The translations under genes were made by a program, and so were the position numbers. The notes beneath the pieces are model-generated. The model worked only from the letters and a program-made list of their open reading frames with translations. It ran no database searches and had not been told where the DNA came from. 64,000 nucleotides of DNA from UBA7455 sp026713185. GTDB taxonomy: Bacteria; Pseudomonadota; Gammaproteobacteria; Pseudomonadales; Azotimanducaceae. Of this stretch, positions 1-8,654 are shown one piece after another. Positions within the stretch are counted from its first letter, which is position 1. Each line of letters starts with the position of its first letter. The DNA is taken from positions 310,001 to 374,000 of the forward strand of contig OY762456.1 in assembly GCA_963665785.1 (NCBI GenBank), read 5' to 3'.

Positions 1-22
1 CACCCAGAATAATAATCTTCAT
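1..22 (-). CDS. trkA: Trk potassium uptake protein TrkA, first seven codons only
   Basis: On the minus strand an ATG at 22-20 overlaps the rsmB stop (ATGA) and opens a frame reading MKIIILG before the window ends. That is the typical start of TrkA, the NAD-binding regulatory subunit of the Trk K+ channel, and rsmB-trkA is a common gene order in Gammaproteobacteria. Only seven codons are visible, so the call rests mainly on gene order. Confidence 0.6.
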
Positions 23-1323
23 GGAACAACCTTTCTGAGGCGAGCCAGATAAAAACCGTCGTGCCCCTGCAGTTGGGGGAACAGTTGTCGACCTGATTTA
101 AGTGCGTTGCCCCGGACTGTATCGACGGGTAACACAATGACATCCTTCCGGGATTGGACAAATTGATACACCAGCTGTTCATTCTCCTGAGGGAGAACCG
201 AGCAAGTCGAATAAATGAGCAGTCCTCCAGTCTCCAGATGTTTCCAGGCATGATTGAGCAATTCGGTCTGGATATCGGAAAGCTTATCAATATCGGCGCT
301 GTTCCGCAGCAATTTAATGTCCGGATGGCGTCTGATTATGCCTGTAGCCGAACAGGGTACATCCAGCAGAATCTTGTTGAAAAGGCCATTCTCATAATCA
401 AGGAAGTTTCCGGAAACGGAGTCACAGTTCAGACCGAGTCGCTTCAGATTGTCATCCAGGTACCTGATTCTATCCGGGTCGACATCTACTGCCTGTAATC
501 TGATCTCAGGCTCGATTTCCAGGAGATGGCAGGTCTTGCCTCCGGGAGCCGCACATGCATCCAGCACTTTGTCACCCGGTTCCAGGGATAAAAGGGGAGC
601 TACCAGTTGAGATGCCTCGTCCTGGACACTGGCAAAACCATCGAAAAAACCCGGCAGACTGTCTACGGATACTGCCGTGTGCAGTTGCAAAGCTGAGGGG
701 GCGCCGGCAATAGGCGTTGACTTGAGGCCTGATGACATCAACTGTTGTTGGTAACGGGTAATGTCAGTTTTTTGCAAATTGATGCGTAACGTCATTGGCG
801 CGGGATCATTGTTTGCCACCATAATATTTTCAGCATCTTCAGGCCAGGCACATCGGAGGGACTTTTGCAGCCACTCGGGATGATTCCACCGGGTTTCTGT
901 GGACTCGTCAGCCCGCTTTTCAAGATCGTTACGCTTGCGGATGAAATTTCTCAATACAGCATTGATGAAACCGCTTGCCCAGGCTTTATTCAGGTGTCTG
1001 GTCGTCTGCACTGTCGCATTGACACTGGTGTGAGCGGGACGCTTCAGGGAGCAGATGCTATAGATACCGCACAGTAAAAGAATTTCCAGGTCTGCCTGTT
1101 TTGAAGGCAGTTTTCTGGTAACAAGACTGTCTCTGTAAAAGGTGAGTCTGTAGTAATCCCGCAGTACGCCATAGCAAATCTGTTTACACAGGGGGGTAGG
1201 GTCGCGTTTCTGCGTATCAAGTGATGCAGCGTGGCGTTGGTCACGAAATATCAGGGGTTTGCCGTGGTGCAACACACCGGTCAGCAGGTTGACTGCAGTT
1301 TCGTACTCGTTGGGTTCAGTCAT
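19..1323 (-). CDS. rsmB: 16S rRNA (cytosine-967-C5)-methyltransferase RsmB
   Basis: 434 residues, the normal length for RsmB/Sun, which methylates C967 of 16S rRNA using S-adenosylmethionine. Residues 1-140 form the NusB-like RNA-binding domain. The Rossmann-fold methyltransferase follows, with the SAM motif DACAAPGGKT near residue 255. The two cysteines of the m5C mechanism are seen in DVPCSATG and YSTCSVLP. The gene is the third of the minus-strand run def-fmt-rsmB-trkA: 12 bases separate it from fmt, and its stop overlaps the trkA start. It is probably co-transcribed from upstream of def. Nothing in the sequence suggests damage. Confidence 0.96.
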   Translation of the reverse strand: MTEPNEYETAVNLLTGVLHHGKPLIFRDQRHAASLDTQKRDPTPLCKQICYGVLRDYYRLTFYRDSLVTRKLPSKQADLEILLLCGIYSICSLKRPAHTSVNATVQTTRHLNKAWASGFINAVLRNFIRKRNDLEKRADESTETRWNHPEWLQKSLRCAWPEDAENIMVANNDPAPMTLRINLQKTDITRYQQQLMSSGLKSTPIAGAPSALQLHTAVSVDSLPGFFDGFASVQDEASQLVAPLLSLEPGDKVLDACAAPGGKTCHLLEIEPEIRLQAVDVDPDRIRYLDDNLKRLGLNCDSVSGNFLDYENGLFNKILLDVPCSATGIIRRHPDIKLLRNSADIDKLSDIQTELLNHAWKHLETGGLLIYSTCSVLPQENEQLVYQFVQSRKDVIVLPVDTVRGNALKSGRQLFPQLQGHDGFYLARLRKVVP

Positions 1324-1335
1324 GGCTGGATTTCA

Positions 1336-2271
1336 TCATGATGAATTGAACCGTTTACCCGGTTTGAATATGTCGCGGCGGGCATTAAGGATATCCTGAC
1401 CAGAGAGGATGCTGCCTTTACCGATGGGTAACTGGATACGGGTCAGCAGGAAGTGGCCGTCAAGGCAAGCCACTTTGATACCACTGGCGTTGACATCAAC
1501 GATTGTGCCGGGTTCATCTCCTGTGATCGGGTCCGAGATTTCCGCCTGCCAGACTTTGATACGGAGACCGTCCAAGTAGGTATAGGCAATCGGATCCGGG
1601 TTAAATGCTCTGACAAACCGGTCCAGTTGCACCTGAGGCGATTCCCAATTGATCAAAGCTTCTGCAATGGAGATTTTTTTGGCGTAAGTGATACCTGTTT
1701 TTGACTGTGGCAGCGGTGTTGCCGTACCTTCCGCCAATTGTTGAATGGTATTCAGAAGGCATTCGGTTCCGGCCATCTGAAGTTTCCCGAACAGTGATTC
1801 CGTGGTTTCCAAAGGACTGACAGGCACTTTGACCTGAGCAAGAATATCCCCGGTATCAAGACCCTCGTCCATCTGCATGATACAAACCCCGGTTTGTAAA
1901 TCACCAGACAGAATAGCTCTTTGCACTGGAGCCGCCCCGCGCCAGCGAGGTAACAGGGAGGTGTGGACATTGATACAACCGAACGTTGGCCAGTTCAACA
2001 CTTCAGAGGTCAGTATCTGACCATAAGCGGCGACCACCATTACATCCGCTGTAAAATCCCCCAGTGCCGAGACCGACAATCTTTCTGGTTGAACTACCCG
2101 CAAGTTGTTATTCTGGGCGATCAGTTTTACCGGGCAGGGTTTGAGTTTTCTACCCCTTTTACCCGGTTTATCCGGTTGAGTGACCACTCCGACTATCTGA
2201 TGCTCACTGGTTATCAGTGTATTCAGGCAGGCAGCCGCGAAATCAGGTGTTCCAGCAAACAAAATATCCAC
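1336..2271 (-). CDS. fmt: methionyl-tRNA formyltransferase
   Basis: 311 residues, full length for Fmt, which formylates initiator Met-tRNA with 10-formyl-tetrahydrofolate. The protein opens with MDILFAGTPDFAAACL, the usual substrate-loop start. The catalytic region reads CINVHTSLLPRWRGAAPVQ around residues 105-125, giving the Asn/His pair, and the catalytic Asp lies in MDEGLDTGDIL. The C-terminal tRNA-binding domain follows from about residue 205. It sits 10 bases after def, the enzyme that later removes the formyl group, and 12 bases before rsmB, so one operon is likely. Confidence 0.96.
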   Translation of the reverse strand: MDILFAGTPDFAAACLNTLITSEHQIVGVVTQPDKPGKRGRKLKPCPVKLIAQNNNLRVVQPERLSVSALGDFTADVMVVAAYGQILTSEVLNWPTFGCINVHTSLLPRWRGAAPVQRAILSGDLQTGVCIMQMDEGLDTGDILAQVKVPVSPLETTESLFGKLQMAGTECLLNTIQQLAEGTATPLPQSKTGITYAKKISIAEALINWESPQVQLDRFVRAFNPDPIAYTYLDGLRIKVWQAEISDPITGDEPGTIVDVNASGIKVACLDGHFLLTRIQLPIGKGSILSGQDILNARRDIFKPGKRFNSS

Positions 2272-2281
2272 GGGATTAGCG

Positions 2282-2797
2282 TCAGTCTCTCTGCTTCTGT
2301 TGCTTCAGGAGTTTTTTACGGATGATCTGCCTCTTGGTGAGGGATAGATAATCGACAAACAGCTTGCCCTTAAGGTGGTCTATTTCGTGTTGGATGCAAA
2401 CAGCGAGTAAACCGTTGGCGTCCATGGAAAATGTTTCGCCATCGCTGTTAACCGCATCCAGCCGGATGTTTTCTGCACGGGTGACGGGCTCATAGTAACC
2501 AGGTACCGACAGACATCCTTCGTTGGTCTCCAATTCACCCTCCCGCGCCGTGATAACCGGATTAATCAGAATCAGGGGATCATTCCTGTCTTCGGACACA
2601 TCCAGCACCAGTAATTGACGATGTACATTGACCTGGGTAGCCGCCAGACCAATACCGGGCGCGACATACATTGCGTCCAGCATCCGGTGTGCCAGCGTGA
2701 TGAGGTTACCGTTTACTGTAGTTACCGGTTTTGCCCTGATTCGGAGTCGATGGTCGGGGTATTCAAGAATTGTTAATGGCGTCATAGCGTTTGACAT
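2282..2797 (-). CDS. def: peptide deformylase
   Basis: Metalloprotease that removes the formyl group from nascent proteins. All three family motifs are present: GIGLAATQ, EGCLSVPG (metal Cys) and QHEIDHLKG (two metal His and the catalytic Glu). The ATG at 2797 was chosen because an AGGTGA ribosome site lies just upstream, giving MSNAMTPLTILEYPDHRLR and 171 residues. The ATG at 2785 is the alternative and gives 167 residues. The reading frame stays open further upstream, but that part shows no family similarity. It is the first gene of the def-fmt-rsmB-trkA operon and is divergent from dprA, with about 215 bases between them that must hold both promoters. Confidence 0.95.
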   Translation of the reverse strand: MSNAMTPLTILEYPDHRLRIRAKPVTTVNGNLITLAHRMLDAMYVAPGIGLAATQVNVHRQLLVLDVSEDRNDPLILINPVITAREGELETNEGCLSVPGYYEPVTRAENIRLDAVNSDGETFSMDANGLLAVCIQHEIDHLKGKLFVDYLSLTKRQIIRKKLLKQQKQRD

Positions 2798-3011
2798 TAT
2801 ATCACCTGTCACAGCAGAAATTGACCATGCGAATCCGGGAGATCTGCCATTACCGGTGATCACAGAAATGGATAGCTTATTTCTGTCCGGAAACAATTAT
2901 TGTTCCTGTATTAACTGTGGAAATCATCGTTCCAAAAGCAGTGAGACTGAACTGTCTTCAATCGAAAGGAGCAGCGGACAGAAACCAGCTTATTTAAATA
3001 CCGGAGAATCC

Positions 3012-4118
3012 ATGCCTGACCCGGAATTGCTCATTCTGTTCCGTCTGCTCGCAAACAGACCCCGTATTTTAGAATTGTTACTTCAACGGTATGGTTCGGC
3101 GGGAGCAGTGATCGACAATGTCACAGAAGATGAACTACAGCCACTTTCCCTGAAGAGAATTGATTTTGATCGTTGCCGGACCGTTTATGCCGCAAAAGTT
3201 GACAGGGATATCAAATGGCTGCAACAGCCGCACCATCATCTTATGACTCTGACAGATGCAAACTACCCGGCCTTATTACGGGAAATCCACGACCCTCCTG
3301 TTCTTTTGTTTGCCAGGGGTAATTTGCAGGCACTGACGTCACCAGGGATTGCCATGGTAGGGAGTCGTAATCCAACCCGGTCGGGTATGAACACTGCCAG
3401 AGTGCTGGCGGCCGATCTTGCCAATGCAGGTTTCGTTGTCATCAGCGGGATGGCGCTGGGCATTGATGCGGCAGGACACCGCGGCGCCCTGAATGCCGAC
3501 GCTGCAACGATTGCTGTTTTTGGTACTGGTTGTGACCTTATCTATCCATCCCGTCACCGCAGACTTGCAGATGAGATTGTCGAAAGAGGTCTTCTTCTCT
3601 CGGAATTCCCCCTGGGTACACGATCCCAGGCCTGGCACTTCCCTCGACGCAATCGCGTAGTCAGTGGATTATCGCTGGGCACGATCGTAGTGGAAGCGGC
3701 GCTGCCAAGTGGGTCCCTGATATCAGCAAACCATGCAATGGAACAGGGCCGGGAGGTCTTTGCGGTACCCGGTTCCATCCATATTCGCCAGAGCCGTGGG
3801 TGTCATCAATTGATTCGCGATGGCGCGACACTGGTAGAAAACGCAAACGATATCCTGTCCCAGTTTTCATTTATGACCTGTAAAACCATCAACAGACCCG
3901 AGCCGACATTAACAGAACTGCAGTCCAGCCTGCTGGAGCATCTTGATGCACAATCCCGATCGACAGACGAGATTTCGATGGAACTTGATTTGCCGGTAGA
4001 AAAGGTGGTTTCAACCCTGATCGAACTGGAAATACTGAAGCTGGTGTGTCAGGAGAAAGGTGGTTATCTCAGGTCAGTAACTACAGGCCAAGAGGCTGTC
4101 CGAGAACTGCGACCGTAG
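3012..4118 (+). CDS. dprA: DNA-processing protein DprA (Smf)
   Basis: Loads RecA on incoming single-stranded DNA during natural transformation. The start at 3012 (MPDPELLILFRLLANRPR) is preceded by GGAG and gives 368 residues; the open frame upstream has no family similarity. A SAM-like N-terminal domain leads to the Rossmann fold with VGSRNPTRSG and GMALGIDAAGHRGAL, and a winged-helix DML1-like domain closes the protein (about 290-355). The last eight residues, EAVRELRP, and the stop codon are encoded by a fragment of the repeat element described at 4092. The same octapeptide ends TsaC further on. With comM at 26 kb this gives two competence-associated genes in the window. Confidence 0.93.
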   Translation: MPDPELLILFRLLANRPRILELLLQRYGSAGAVIDNVTEDELQPLSLKRIDFDRCRTVYAAKVDRDIKWLQQPHHHLMTLTDANYPALLREIHDPPVLLFARGNLQALTSPGIAMVGSRNPTRSGMNTARVLAADLANAGFVVISGMALGIDAAGHRGALNADAATIAVFGTGCDLIYPSRHRRLADEIVERGLLLSEFPLGTRSQAWHFPRRNRVVSGLSLGTIVVEAALPSGSLISANHAMEQGREVFAVPGSIHIRQSRGCHQLIRDGATLVENANDILSQFSFMTCKTINRPEPTLTELQSSLLEHLDAQSRSTDEISMELDLPVEKVVSTLIELEILKLVCQEKGGYLRSVTTGQEAVRELRP

Positions 4119-4132
4119 CGAGGGTGAGACTG
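4092..4132 (+). repeat. fragment of the MITE-like element, fused to the end of dprA
   Basis: 41 bases match the left end of the full element at 5317 with one difference (agggt versus agggc). The fragment supplies the last codons and the TAG stop of dprA. It breaks off where the long palindrome at 4127 begins, as if a second element had replaced the remainder. Confidence 0.85.
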
Positions 4133-4196
4133 GGGTCAGAGTAAAGTGCCGGAGTAAAATTCATTTTACTCCGGCACTTTACTCTGACCCCAGTCT
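4127..4196. repeat. 70-bp perfect palindrome, REP/REPIN-like
   Basis: Two 34-base arms (4127-4160 and 4163-4196) are exact reverse complements separated by two bases (tc). The arm begins actggggtcagagtaaag. GGGGTCAGAGTAAA-type sequence is typical of short palindromic repeats mobilised by RAYT (Y1) transposases in Gammaproteobacteria; that family assignment is from memory. In RNA it would be a very stable hairpin between dprA and purE, which could end dprA transcription or protect its mRNA, although no T-run follows. Confidence 0.85.
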
Positions 4197-4258
4197 ATGC
4201 TTGAAACGGTCCGGGGTCTGGGTTATTTTGACTTCTTTTTCAAGATAATGGTGAAGCG

Positions 4259-4747
4259 ATGGTATTTGTTGCAATTCTGATGGGTTCTGACTCCGACCTG
4301 CCGGTAATGGAATCGTCAATAAGTGTTTTAAAAGACCTGGATATTAATTATGAAGTCAGAATTACCTCTGCTCACCGGACACCGGAAGATACCCGGGATT
4401 ATGTTCATGACGCCACGAGCCGGGGTTGTGCAGTGTTTATCGCTGCGGCTGGCATGGCAGCGCATCTCGCGGGAGCGGTAGCGGCCCAGACAGTGAAACC
4501 GGTCATTGGTGTCCCCATCGACGCCGGTCCGCTTCAGGGAGTGGATGCACTTTTATCGACAGTGCAGATGCCTGGTGGCATCCCGGTAGCAACTGTAGCC
4601 ATTGGCAAAGCGGGTGCAAAGAATGCTGCATATCTCGCAGCACAGATACTGGCGCAATCAGACCCATTGCTGGGCAACAAGTTGATTGCCGACAGACAGG
4701 AAATGGCTAAGGCCGTCAGGCAGAAAAATACTGATCTGAATGTCTGA
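4259..4747 (+). CDS. purE: N5-carboxyaminoimidazole ribonucleotide mutase PurE
   Basis: 162 residues, full-length class I PurE of de novo purine synthesis, converting N5-CAIR to CAIR. The substrate-binding motifs GSDSDLPVM (residues 9-17) and SAHRTPE (about 40-46) are intact, as is the glycine-rich AAAGMAAHLAG loop. The usual partner purK is not next to it. Instead the gene overlaps tsaC by eight bases (ATGTCTGA), so the two are probably translationally coupled. It lies about 60 bases after the large palindrome that separates it from dprA. Confidence 0.95.
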   Translation: MVFVAILMGSDSDLPVMESSISVLKDLDINYEVRITSAHRTPEDTRDYVHDATSRGCAVFIAAAGMAAHLAGAVAAQTVKPVIGVPIDAGPLQGVDALLSTVQMPGGIPVATVAIGKAGAKNAAYLAAQILAQSDPLLGNKLIADRQEMAKAVRQKNTDLNV

Positions 4748-5345
4748 CAATAATACATTGTCACCGTGGCGGGTGAGCCATATTGCAAAGAGAATGAGAC
4801 ACGGCGCGGTGATTGCTTATCCTGTCGAGGGCGTCTGGGGTCTTGGATGTCTGCCCGAAAAGGAAGACGCGGTCACCCGTATCCTCGCCATGAAACAACG
4901 ATCCAGAAGCATGGGACTGATCCTGATAGCTGCCGGGATTTCGCAGTTCGAATCTTTTCTTTTTGGGTTGGCCGCTCCGTTACGCAAGGAGCTTGAACAG
5001 GTCTGGCCGGCAGCGGTTACCTTTCTGGTTCCGGATAACGGGGTGGCGCCATTGTGGATCAAAGGTCAGCACGACCGTGTTGCATTGCGCGTTTCACCAC
5101 ATACGGTAGTGCGCCAATTATGTCATGCGCTGGGGGGTCCCATCGTTTCGACATCAGCAAATCCGGGAGGCAGGTCTCCGGCATTGACACCTCTCAGAGT
5201 CCGACAGTACTTTTCGAAGGATGTAGACCTTGTGGTTCCCGGGAAGCTGGGCGCCTCTATCGGCGCATCCGAGATAAGGGACCTGGTTTCTGGTGAAATT
5301 ATACGTCCCGGGCAGCAGGAGGCTGTCCGAGAACTGCGACCGTAG
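4740..5345 (+). CDS. tsaC: L-threonylcarbamoyladenylate synthase TsaC (YrdC)
   Basis: Makes threonylcarbamoyl-AMP from threonine, bicarbonate and ATP, the first step of the t6A37 tRNA modification. 201 residues with the YrdC fold; AYPVEGVWGLGC and STSANPGGRSPAL are the nucleotide and substrate loops. The start overlaps the end of purE. The natural protein probably ended near GEIIRPG. The last residues, including EAVRELRP and the TAG stop, come from the MITE-like element whose left end is at 5317. The gene order tsaC-aroE is conserved in the class. Confidence 0.93.
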   Translation: MSDNNTLSPWRVSHIAKRMRHGAVIAYPVEGVWGLGCLPEKEDAVTRILAMKQRSRSMGLILIAAGISQFESFLFGLAAPLRKELEQVWPAAVTFLVPDNGVAPLWIKGQHDRVALRVSPHTVVRQLCHALGGPIVSTSANPGGRSPALTPLRVRQYFSKDVDLVVPGKLGASIGASEIRDLVSGEIIRPGQQEAVRELRP

Positions 5346-5479
5346 CGAGGGCGAGACTGATTGAGTCATATTTTTTGGTTATTTGAGGCAAATATTGGAC
5401 ATATTAAACGAAAATAAGCGGAAAATATGGCCAATCAGGCTTGTTCGCAGTAGGTCAGTCTGTTCTCGGACAGCCTCCT
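5317..5479 (+). mobile_element. MITE-like element, full copy 1 (163 bp)
   Basis: Ends in 18-base inverted repeats aggaggctgtccgagaac (5317-5334, and the reverse complement at 5462-5479). The interior is A+T-rich and has no gene. A second full copy at 25986-26153 lies in the opposite orientation and differs at only a handful of bases, so both moved recently. This copy provides the tsaC stop codon, and its right end stops three bases before the aroE ATG, so it forms the whole aroE leader. Confidence 0.9.
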
Positions 5480-5482
5480 AGT

Positions 5483-6310
5483 ATGTACCGGCTTGCGGTT
5501 TTCGGAAATCCTGTCGCGCACAGTCGTTCACCGCAAATACATGCGATGTTTGCGGCTCAGTGCGGGATTTCTCTCGATTATCAACGTGTTCTGGCGCCAC
5601 CGGGCATGTTCTTGAAGTTTGCTTCTGAATTTCTGGACCAGGGTGGTATGGGTTTCAATATCACCATGCCTTTCAAATATGACGCCTTTCAGTTTGCGCA
5701 ACGCCACTCGACATCAGCCAGGTTGGCCGAAGCGGTAAACACCATCAGTGTTACAGATGATGGAACAATTGTCGGTGACAATACGGACGGTCCTGGTCTG
5801 GTCAGGGACATCCGGTTGAATCTTGGATGGACACTGGAAAATCAGCGTGTCCTGATAGTTGGCGCGGGAGGCGCCATCAGGGGCGTAATTCGTGACCTGA
5901 TGGTATGTAATCCTGCGCAGGTACATATTTACAACCGTACCCTTCGAACGGCGGAAGACATTGCGGACAAAGTAAATGACGCCCGCTTGAAATCGGTGAT
6001 ACACGGGGACCTGATGGCAGGATATGACCTGATTATTAATGGAACATCTGCCGGATTACAGGGGAATGCCCTCGCGCTGCCTGCATCGATTATTACTGGC
6101 AGTACCCGCTGTTACGACTTGAGTTATGCGAAAGGGTTAACTTCTTTTTTAAACTGGTGCAGTGAGAATGGCTGCATGGCGCTATCCGATGGCCTGGGCA
6201 TGCTGGTAGAGCAGGCAGCAAAGTCGTTTAATATCTGGTTTGGTGAGTCAGTTGCAACCGGGTCCGTTATTGCCGCACTCAGAGATGGGGCTCAAGATAC
6301 GGGTCCATGA
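5483..6310 (+). CDS. aroE: shikimate dehydrogenase (NADP+)
   Basis: Reduces 3-dehydroshikimate to shikimate in the aromatic amino acid pathway. Counting from the ATG at 5483 (MYRLAVFGNPVAHSRSPQIH) the protein has 275 residues, the usual length. An in-frame extension upstream lies inside the MITE-like element and is not part of the family. NITMPFK carries the catalytic Lys, DNTDGPGL the catalytic Asp, and GAGGAIRGV the NADP loop. There is no strong ribosome site: the 20 bases upstream belong to the element and offer only a weak GGA. The insertion may therefore have changed its expression. Confidence 0.95.
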   Translation: MYRLAVFGNPVAHSRSPQIHAMFAAQCGISLDYQRVLAPPGMFLKFASEFLDQGGMGFNITMPFKYDAFQFAQRHSTSARLAEAVNTISVTDDGTIVGDNTDGPGLVRDIRLNLGWTLENQRVLIVGAGGAIRGVIRDLMVCNPAQVHIYNRTLRTAEDIADKVNDARLKSVIHGDLMAGYDLIINGTSAGLQGNALALPASIITGSTRCYDLSYAKGLTSFLNWCSENGCMALSDGLGMLVEQAAKSFNIWFGESVATGSVIAALRDGAQDTGP

Positions 6311-6411
6311 TCAACAGTGATTGATGAATAACACCTGTCAGGAGGGCAATCAGAATTTATCGATTTGCCCGAAGGGTCCAGGTTCACTTAAAATGGAGAA
6401 AAGTACAGACT

Positions 6412-7677
6412 GTGGTATCCGTGAAATCTATTGGCGTCAGCCTGTCTGAACAGTACCTTGCGGTTCGTAAACAGTCCGTCGATATCTGTCAGCCACTTGA
6501 GATAGAAGACTATCTGGTCCAACCGATGACCGATGCAAGTCCACCCAAGTGGCATCTTGCACATGTCACCTGGTTCTTCGAGACGTTTATTCTCAAATCA
6601 TTTGTGCCAGGATACAGACCCTTCGAAAGGTCATATGAGGTATTGTTCAATTCCTATTACAATGGCGTTGGTAACCAGTTCCCACGGTCTCGACGTGGTA
6701 CGTTGTCAAGGCCGACGGTATCGGAAGTGCTTCAATACCGCGAACATGTTGATGCAAGCATGCTGGCATTGCTCGACAGTGATGCAAGTGACGAGGTCGT
6801 ATTCAAAATCACATTAGGTCTGCATCACGAACAGCAGCATCAGGAATTACTGTTTACGGACCTGAAATACAATTTTGGCAACAATCCCCTTGCTCCTTCC
6901 TACAATGGGTGTCAGGCCCTGCCCGGAGGACATTCGGAACCATTGGCTTTTACCGGGTATCAGGGTGGTGTTTACCAGATAGGGACTGATGCGGGGAATG
7001 AGTTTGCTTTTGATAACGAATCGCCAAGACACGATGTCCTGGTACGTGATTTCGCGTTGGCTGATCGCCTGGTGACTAATGGTGAGTTCCTGGAATTCAT
7101 GATGGACGATGGCTATTCCAGACCGGAACTCTGGCTGTCTGATGCATGGACACTGCGACAGACACTGGGTGAGGATGCATGGACCCATCCACTTTACTGG
7201 CGTTTACAAGGTGATGGATACGAGGAATATACTTTATCCGGTTTACAGACCATGAATCCGGAACAGCCTGTCTGCCATGTCAGTGCCTATGAAGCAGATG
7301 CTTATGCCCGTTGGAAGGGAATGCGTTTGCCAACGGAAATGGAGTGGGAAGTGGCAGTGCAAAAACAGGAGAAAACCGGAAACTTTGCCGAGGATGGATA
7401 CTGCCATCCAATTCCTGCCACCGGCCCCGGTATGAATGAATTGTACGGTAATTTGTGGGAATGGACACAAAGCAGTTATGCACCTTACCCGGGGTTCAAA
7501 CCATTTCCCGGGCAATTGGGTGAATACAATGGTAAATTCATGGCCAATCAACTGGTGTTGCGCGGTGGTTCCTGTGTCACTCCGCAGTCACACATCCGCC
7601 CGAGTTACCGCAACTTTTTTTATGCCGGAGACAGGTGGCAGTTTTCCGGCATTCGGCTTGCGCATGACCAGGATTAA
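6412..7677 (+). CDS. egtB: ergothioneine biosynthesis protein EgtB (hercynylcysteine S-oxide synthase)
   Basis: Non-haem iron enzyme that joins hercynine to a thiol donor with O2. 421 residues: an N-terminal DinB-like domain (about 10-150) with the iron-binding histidines in KWHLAHVTWFFE and LHHEQQHQELL, then a formylglycine-generating-enzyme/C-type lectin domain (about 170-420) with GNLWEWT and LRGGSC. Start GTG at 6412 with GGAG upstream; GTG 6421 is the alternative. It overlaps egtD by 14 bases. No egtA, egtC or egtE is nearby, so the pathway may use cysteine directly or have other genes elsewhere. Confidence 0.93.
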   Translation: MVSVKSIGVSLSEQYLAVRKQSVDICQPLEIEDYLVQPMTDASPPKWHLAHVTWFFETFILKSFVPGYRPFERSYEVLFNSYYNGVGNQFPRSRRGTLSRPTVSEVLQYREHVDASMLALLDSDASDEVVFKITLGLHHEQQHQELLFTDLKYNFGNNPLAPSYNGCQALPGGHSEPLAFTGYQGGVYQIGTDAGNEFAFDNESPRHDVLVRDFALADRLVTNGEFLEFMMDDGYSRPELWLSDAWTLRQTLGEDAWTHPLYWRLQGDGYEEYTLSGLQTMNPEQPVCHVSAYEADAYARWKGMRLPTEMEWEVAVQKQEKTGNFAEDGYCHPIPATGPGMNELYGNLWEWTQSSYAPYPGFKPFPGQLGEYNGKFMANQLVLRGGSCVTPQSHIRPSYRNFFYAGDRWQFSGIRLAHDQD

Positions 7678-8641
7678 TACTTTGCCGTCACTTTTTTTCC
7701 ATGATCTGCCGATGCCGGCGGATGAGTCCCTGACGCATGTGCTAAGTGGCTTGCGTAAGCCTCTCAAGACAATTTCCCCCAAGTATTTTTACGATAAACG
7801 TGGATCAGAACTGTTCATGGAAATCACCCGGCAGCCGGAATATTACCTGACAAGGACGGAGGTGAAGTTGCTGCAAAAATATGCTTCCGACATTAGCAGG
7901 GCGGTTGGTGAAAACTGTCTGCTCATCGAATATGGCAGTGGCAGCAGCAAAAAAGTACGAATTCTACTGGACAGCTTAAAACCTCGTGCGTATGCCCCCC
8001 TGGATATATCCAGGGATTTTCTGGCAGCGGCGGCAGCAACACTTGCAGCAGAGTTTCCCTGGCTTGAGGTCCACGCAACCTGTCTGGATTACACCAGGGA
8101 GTTTGAATTACCGTTTTCCATGGATGCCAGACGGATTGTTTTCTTCCCAGGTTCCAGCATTGGTAACTTCAATCGTCTGGATGCCAGGGCATTTCTGGGC
8201 AGAGTACGTAAATTGGTTGGTCCGGATGGTGGTCTGTTGATTGGCGTGGACCTCAAGAAAGACAAGGATATCCTCAACGCTGCTTATAACGATGCCAAGG
8301 GTGTTACGGAACAATTCAACCTGAATTTACTGTCCCACATCAACAATCGGTTTTCCGCCGATTTCAACATCAATGCATTTTCACACGCAGCACAGTATGA
8401 ACCGGACAACGGCTGTGTTGCCATGTATCTTGTCAGCCAGGCTGAACAGGAAGTGACTGTTTCCGGGACCTGCATTCCCTTTTCTACGGGTGAGAGAATC
8501 CATACGGAAAATTCCCATAAATACGGCAAAGAAGAATTCCTGGAGATGGCAGTAGATGCAGGATTTTCTGAACATTACTGTTGGACTGATGAATCAAACT
8601 GGTTCGGCATTTTCTTTTTATACAGTGGAGCAGGTTATTGA
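7664..8641 (+). CDS. egtD: L-histidine N(alpha)-methyltransferase EgtD
   Basis: Makes hercynine by three SAM-dependent methylations of histidine, the first step to ergothioneine. The ATG at 7664 (MTRINTLPSLFFHDLP) gives 325 residues, the usual family length. The frame is open further upstream inside egtB, but that part is unrelated to the family. The substrate region YFYDKRGSELFMEIT and SAM loop IEYGSGSSKKVR are clear. The start overlaps the last 14 bases of egtB, so the two are coupled although the pathway order is EgtD first. Confidence 0.93.
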   Translation: MTRINTLPSLFFHDLPMPADESLTHVLSGLRKPLKTISPKYFYDKRGSELFMEITRQPEYYLTRTEVKLLQKYASDISRAVGENCLLIEYGSGSSKKVRILLDSLKPRAYAPLDISRDFLAAAAATLAAEFPWLEVHATCLDYTREFELPFSMDARRIVFFPGSSIGNFNRLDARAFLGRVRKLVGPDGGLLIGVDLKKDKDILNAAYNDAKGVTEQFNLNLLSHINNRFSADFNINAFSHAAQYEPDNGCVAMYLVSQAEQEVTVSGTCIPFSTGERIHTENSHKYGKEEFLEMAVDAGFSEHYCWTDESNWFGIFFLYSGAGY

Positions 8642-8654
8642 AGGAAGAATCAAG

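Noticed and set aside
2628..3011. 128-residue N-terminal extension of dprA overlapping def
   Set aside because: The extension is antisense to def and unlike DprA; ATG 3012 has a good ribosome site.
7436..7663. N-terminal extension of egtD inside egtB
   Set aside because: The extension is an out-of-frame reading of egtB; similarity to EgtD begins after ATG 7664.
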